Of a stretch of 64,000 nucleotides of DNA, positions 60,828 to 64,000 are shown in pieces. The DNA is from Sphingomonas phyllosphaerae 5.2. Lineage in GTDB: Bacteria > Pseudomonadota > Alphaproteobacteria > Sphingomonadales > Sphingomonadaceae. The DNA lies in contig NZ_ATTI01000001.1 of assembly GCF_000419605.1 (NCBI RefSeq), positions 719,501 to 783,500 of the forward strand, given 5' to 3'. How positions within the stretch are numbered: position 1 is the first letter of the stretch; each line of letters begins with the position of its first letter. A program made the position numbers and the translations under genes. The notes under the pieces are model-generated. The model had not been told where the DNA came from. It did not search any database and saw nothing but the letters and a program-made list of their open reading frames with translations.

Positions 60828-63116
60828 TCAGACGGGCAGCAGGCGGCGCAGATCGTCGACGACCTGCGCCAGCAGCGTCAGCTTCTCGCTCCGCCGCGTG
60901 CCCTCGCCGAATTCGACCATCGCGGCGTACAGCGTCACCTTTTGCAGCAATTCGTCGGCGGTGCGCATTTCCTCCGGCACCAGTTCGCGTGCCGAGAGCG
61001 TACGGATCATATAGACCAGCCCGATCAGCGTTTCGCCGTCCGCCGCGGTCAACCGTCGGCGACGGATTTCCACGTCGACCCCCGCCTGTCCTTCCGGGCT
61101 GTTGGGCGACAGTTCGGCCGCATCGACGACCATTCTTTCGCCGTCCATCCGCGCGAAGACGCCGGTCATGCGCGCGATCACCGCACGGCTGCCCCCCGCC
61201 CGCTCGGTCAGCCGGTCGCGCAACAGACGATTGCAATAGCGCAGCCGCCCGGTTTCGTCGGCGACGATGACCAGATGCGCCTGCTTCAGCAACCGCGCGC
61301 GCAGGTCGTCGAGGTCGGTGGCGAGGGACCGCAGGATGGCCGCGTCCGCCGCCGCGTCGTCGGCCGCCGCCACCAGCCGCGCGCTTTCGGAGGCGAGGCG
61401 TTTTACCATCGTCTCGATCGGCGTCACCGCGGAGGGCGGGGGTGTGTCGTCCGCCGCCTGCGTGACGATCGTTCCGGCATGTTTCGCCTGGATCGCCGCG
61501 ACGAGCACGCCGAGGGGACGGCGCAGCGCATTCTCCGACTCGCCCGCCAGCGCTTCGCCGGGCTGCGAGCGTTTCAGCGTTGCGAAGTCCCGCACGACCG
61601 TGTCGAGCGCGACGCCGGTTGAGCGGCTGACCTCCTCCGGCGTCATTGCCAGCAGGATGCCGTCCTCCTCGCCTAGTTCGACCTGCAGCGTGCCCGTGCG
61701 ATCGTTGCAGACGTCCGCCAGCGCCTCGTTCGCGGCGGCGATGATCGCGGCGTGCACCGCCAGCGTCGCGCCTTCCGCCACCGCCTGGTCGGCGGGTTTT
61801 TCGACCCATTCGTCCATCGGCCACACCGGCGCGCTGGCCGGAAACGCCTCGACGAACGCCGGGATCGCGGCGGGCATGACGACGCCGGTGCCATCCTCGT
61901 CGGCGGCGGAAATCGCTTGTCCCGGCGGCACGGGATCGATCCACGTGGTCCACGCAGAGTCGGCGATCAGCGCCTCGCCGATCCCCGCCAGCGGGCTGTC
62001 CGGCGCGATGATTCCGGCGCGCGCGCACGCGGCCTCACGGATGCGGCGCAGCCCAGCGCGCAGCGTCGGCGGCACGTCGATCGGCAGGTGCTCTCCCGGC
62101 GTTCCCAGCAACAGCGCGCGCGCATCGGGATGATCCGTCAGCGGGCCGTTTTCCAGGTGACGGTAGATGTCATCCAGCAACCCGGCGACGTGCCCGTCGG
62201 TCCCGCGCTGCAACAACGCATGCGCGGCCAGAATGCTGAGCCACGGGTTGTGATATTCGCCCGCCAGCAGTTGCTCCATCCGCTCGCTGCCGAACATCAC
62301 GCGTTCGGCATCGCCGCCGGCAAGCGCGGCGAGCACCGCATCTGCGGCGAGCGCCTCGTCGCCGCCCGGCTGGAATCCCGCCCCCAGCGGCGCCATGTGC
62401 AGCGACAGCGTCGCGAAATCGGGCGGACCGTCGCATCGCAGGAAGACGTGCGTTTCCAGCCCGGCGCACAGATACAGCGGCTGGTAACGACAGCGCGATG
62501 TGTCCTCGACCCGCGGCAACGGCGCGCGCAGCACATAATAACCGGGGTGGAGGTCGAACGCGCAGCGCCACATGCGCCGCGGCACGACCCTCAGCCCCGC
62601 CTCGGGATCGGCCAGCGTGACGACGATCTCGCCCTGCGCGTCCAGCAGCGCGACGTCGAGGTCGAAGTCGCGCGCAATCTCGCCATCGGGCACCGCGGCG
62701 GCGGTCGCGAACAGCAACAGCCGCGTATCGCTGTTCTGGCGCGGCGCGCGCGTGCTGGCCAGCGCCGCCGCGTGCGACAGCCTGTCGTTGGTTTCCGGCC
62801 CCGGCGCGGCGGCTGGCAGCGGCATGGCCGTGTCGAGGGTCAGCCCGGTCCAGCTGCCGCGTTCCAGCGTGGCGACGCCGTCCTCTGGCGCGACCACCCA
62901 TTGCGCGGCGACATGCCCGTTCAGCGAGACGCGCACCTCGTACAGCCCCGGCGGCACCGCGATCTCGATCCGGCCCCTAAAGGGATCGTCGTCGACCGGC
63001 GCCACCTTCCCGATGTCGGTGACCGGGCGCAGATCGTTGTCGATCACCGCGACCGACGCCGACCAGTGCGGCACGTCAACGACGATCCGCGACAGGTCAG
63101 GGGAGGTGGAGTTCAT
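60828..63116 (-). CDS. Large protein of unknown function coupled to a caspase-like gene
   Basis: A 762-aa cytoplasmic protein not matched to a family. Residues about 10-95 read as a beta-sandwich like a carboxypeptidase-regulatory domain (RGRIEIAVPPGLYEVRVSLNG). A middle part to about 330 has TPR- or effector-recruiting-like helices (LDDIYRHLENGPLTDHPDAR). A C-terminal segment near 640-680 is PAS-like (LVIVADETGRLRYCNRLLRDRL). The start at 63116 overlaps the caspase stop by 20 bp, so the two are translationally coupled. It probably senses a signal or is a substrate/regulator of the protease; this is inference. Confidence 0.75.
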   Translation of the reverse strand: MNSTSPDLSRIVVDVPHWSASVAVIDNDLRPVTDIGKVAPVDDDPFRGRIEIAVPPGLYEVRVSLNGHVAAQWVVAPEDGVATLERGSWTGLTLDTAMPLPAAAPGPETNDRLSHAAALASTRAPRQNSDTRLLLFATAAAVPDGEIARDFDLDVALLDAQGEIVVTLADPEAGLRVVPRRMWRCAFDLHPGYYVLRAPLPRVEDTSRCRYQPLYLCAGLETHVFLRCDGPPDFATLSLHMAPLGAGFQPGGDEALAADAVLAALAGGDAERVMFGSERMEQLLAGEYHNPWLSILAAHALLQRGTDGHVAGLLDDIYRHLENGPLTDHPDARALLLGTPGEHLPIDVPPTLRAGLRRIREAACARAGIIAPDSPLAGIGEALIADSAWTTWIDPVPPGQAISAADEDGTGVVMPAAIPAFVEAFPASAPVWPMDEWVEKPADQAVAEGATLAVHAAIIAAANEALADVCNDRTGTLQVELGEEDGILLAMTPEEVSRSTGVALDTVVRDFATLKRSQPGEALAGESENALRRPLGVLVAAIQAKHAGTIVTQAADDTPPPSAVTPIETMVKRLASESARLVAAADDAAADAAILRSLATDLDDLRARLLKQAHLVIVADETGRLRYCNRLLRDRLTERAGGSRAVIARMTGVFARMDGERMVVDAAELSPNSPEGQAGVDVEIRRRRLTAADGETLIGLVYMIRTLSARELVPEEMRTADELLQKVTLYAAMVEFGEGTRRSEKLTLLAQVVDDLRRLLPV

Positions 63117-64000
63117 ACGGCTCCGACATCTGGCTGGGATCGAGGATCGACTGCCAGCCAAGATCGTCGGTCATCAACTGGTGGCGGGTATTCGCCGCGA
63201 TAACGATCGGTGGCAGCGCAGCATTCGCGACCGCCGGACCGAGCACGCGCAGGTTCCGCGTTTTGGGGTTGAGCAATTGCAGCGTCTTGCCGGCGGTCTG
63301 CGGCCCGACCACGATTGTCAGCGTCAGTTCGGGGATCGCCGGCAGCGTGCGCAGCGTCATCGGGGTGCCGGTCATCACCCATGGTTCGACTTTCTGGTTG
63401 AACTGCGTGTTCTCCGCCACTCGCGCCATGACGTAACGCTGGAGCGACTCGGTGGTGATGCAATTGCCGGTCGCCGGATCGACCGCGCCGGGCGCACCGT
63501 TCAGCCCCTCCAGCAAAGCATCGGTCATCAGGCCGCGTTCGTTGTCGCGATCGGTCTCCTCGAAGCTCTTGCCGCCGTGGCCCGACCCCATCAGCGCGAA
63601 GTAGTTGATCTGCTCGTCGATCGCGTTCTGGAATAATTGCACGGGCTTGTAGGGCAGGCCGATGGTCTCGACGCTCTGTTCCTCGCGGCAGCAATCCAGG
63701 AACAGGATCACCTCGTCGAAGAGCCGAGTGCGGGTGAAATAGTCCAGCCACTTGCCGACGCCGAAACACTGATATTCGATGCGGTTGATCCCGGCATTGG
63801 CCGGCAGCAACGCCACCTCCAGACAGTTCGGCCCCAGCCCGTGCCCGGCGTAGTAGACGTACAGCCGACTGCCCTTGCGCGCGCCCTGCCGTGGGCCAAG
63901 GCTGTCGACCGCCTGCAGGATGTCGTCGTTGGTCGGGGTGCCGTCGCCCTCGCCGGCGACGAGGTGGATGTTTTCCGGCGGCACCTGCGCCACGTCCTCC
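63097..64000 (-). CDS. Caspase-like (peptidase C14) protein, N-terminus beyond window
   Basis: The 301 visible codons include the caspase catalytic dyad: His in YVYYAGHGLG (codon at 63841-63843) and Cys in ILFLDCCREE (codons at 63688-63693). The fold signatures around them (VILFLDCC, YFALMGSGHGGKS) are clear. The C-terminal part (about 63300-63100) is beta-rich and may be an associated domain. The frame is open beyond 64000; the apparent start at 63993 is an internal GTG. It is a cysteine protease of the metacaspase/HetF-like bacterial group, coupled to the large unknown gene. Confidence 0.88.
   Translation of the reverse strand, partial: EDVAQVPPENIHLVAGEGDGTPTNDDILQAVDSLGPRQGARKGSRLYVYYAGHGLGPNCLEVALLPANAGINRIEYQCFGVGKWLDYFTRTRLFDEVILFLDCCREEQSVETIGLPYKPVQLFQNAIDEQINYFALMGSGHGGKSFEETDRDNERGLMTDALLEGLNGAPGAVDPATGNCITTESLQRYVMARVAENTQFNQKVEPWVMTGTPMTLRTLPAIPELTLTIVVGPQTAGKTLQLLNPKTRNLRVLGPAVANAALPPIVIAANTRHQLMTDDLGWQSILDPSQMSEPYELHLP

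Noticed and set aside
1..64000. CRISPR arrays and rRNA genes
   Set aside because: No regularly spaced direct repeats and no rRNA-like sequence were seen on reading through the window.

Overview
The window looks like chromosome of a high-GC alphaproteobacterium of the Sphingomonas group. The signs are several large TonB-dependent receptors (TBDRs), a SciP-type CtrA regulator, Sphingomonad-style small proteins, a TBDR-SapC-cupin cluster and abundant coding density at high GC. This placement is inference from gene content; no rRNA is present.

Positions 1-21,700 are core-like: two tandem TBDR genes behind a PhoD-type phosphatase (with a Pho-box-like repeat upstream of the TBDRs), a GATase, a DUF2256 protein, an SMP-30 lactonase, mnmA, sciP, a GlsB-type membrane protein, a SIMPL protein, an RND efflux pair, a DUF445 protein, a four-gene Mla/MCE lipid-transport operon, a cyclophilin-type isomerase and tRNA-Ser(GGA).

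Positions 21,700-34,600 are an accessory island starting beside the tRNA. It holds a minus-strand operon (PD-(D/E)XK-like protein, secreted protein, AbrB-like regulator, ParB-methylase fusion, DUF5681, unknown), a DUF3489-DUF2924-serine recombinase cassette, an intact IS5-family element with a frameshifted transposase, an IS66 remnant and IS6 copy 1.

Positions 34,600-45,435 are a carbohydrate locus: GH51, GH27, a secreted hydrolase, a Caulobacter-type TBDR, SapC and a cupin-like protein, with a LacI-type operator between the divergent units. It is bracketed by two directly oriented 839-bp IS6-family copies, like a pseudo-compound transposon.

Positions 45,400-60,350 are heavily rearranged. 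They contain a run of small exported or inhibitor-type genes (I78, DUF6438, barstar, DUF4232-like, LprI-like), small Sphingomonad proteins, a TAT-exported metallophosphatase, a truncated YdeI gene, an ECF41 sigma factor with its CMD/membrane/oxidoreductase partners and two near-ideal ECF41 promoters, an animal-type heme peroxidase, decayed IS6 copies and a family of about 203-bp non-autonomous elements.

From 60,800 to the end there is a caspase-like protease, cut by the window edge, coupled to a 762-aa protein of unknown function. This is a candidate signalling or defence module.
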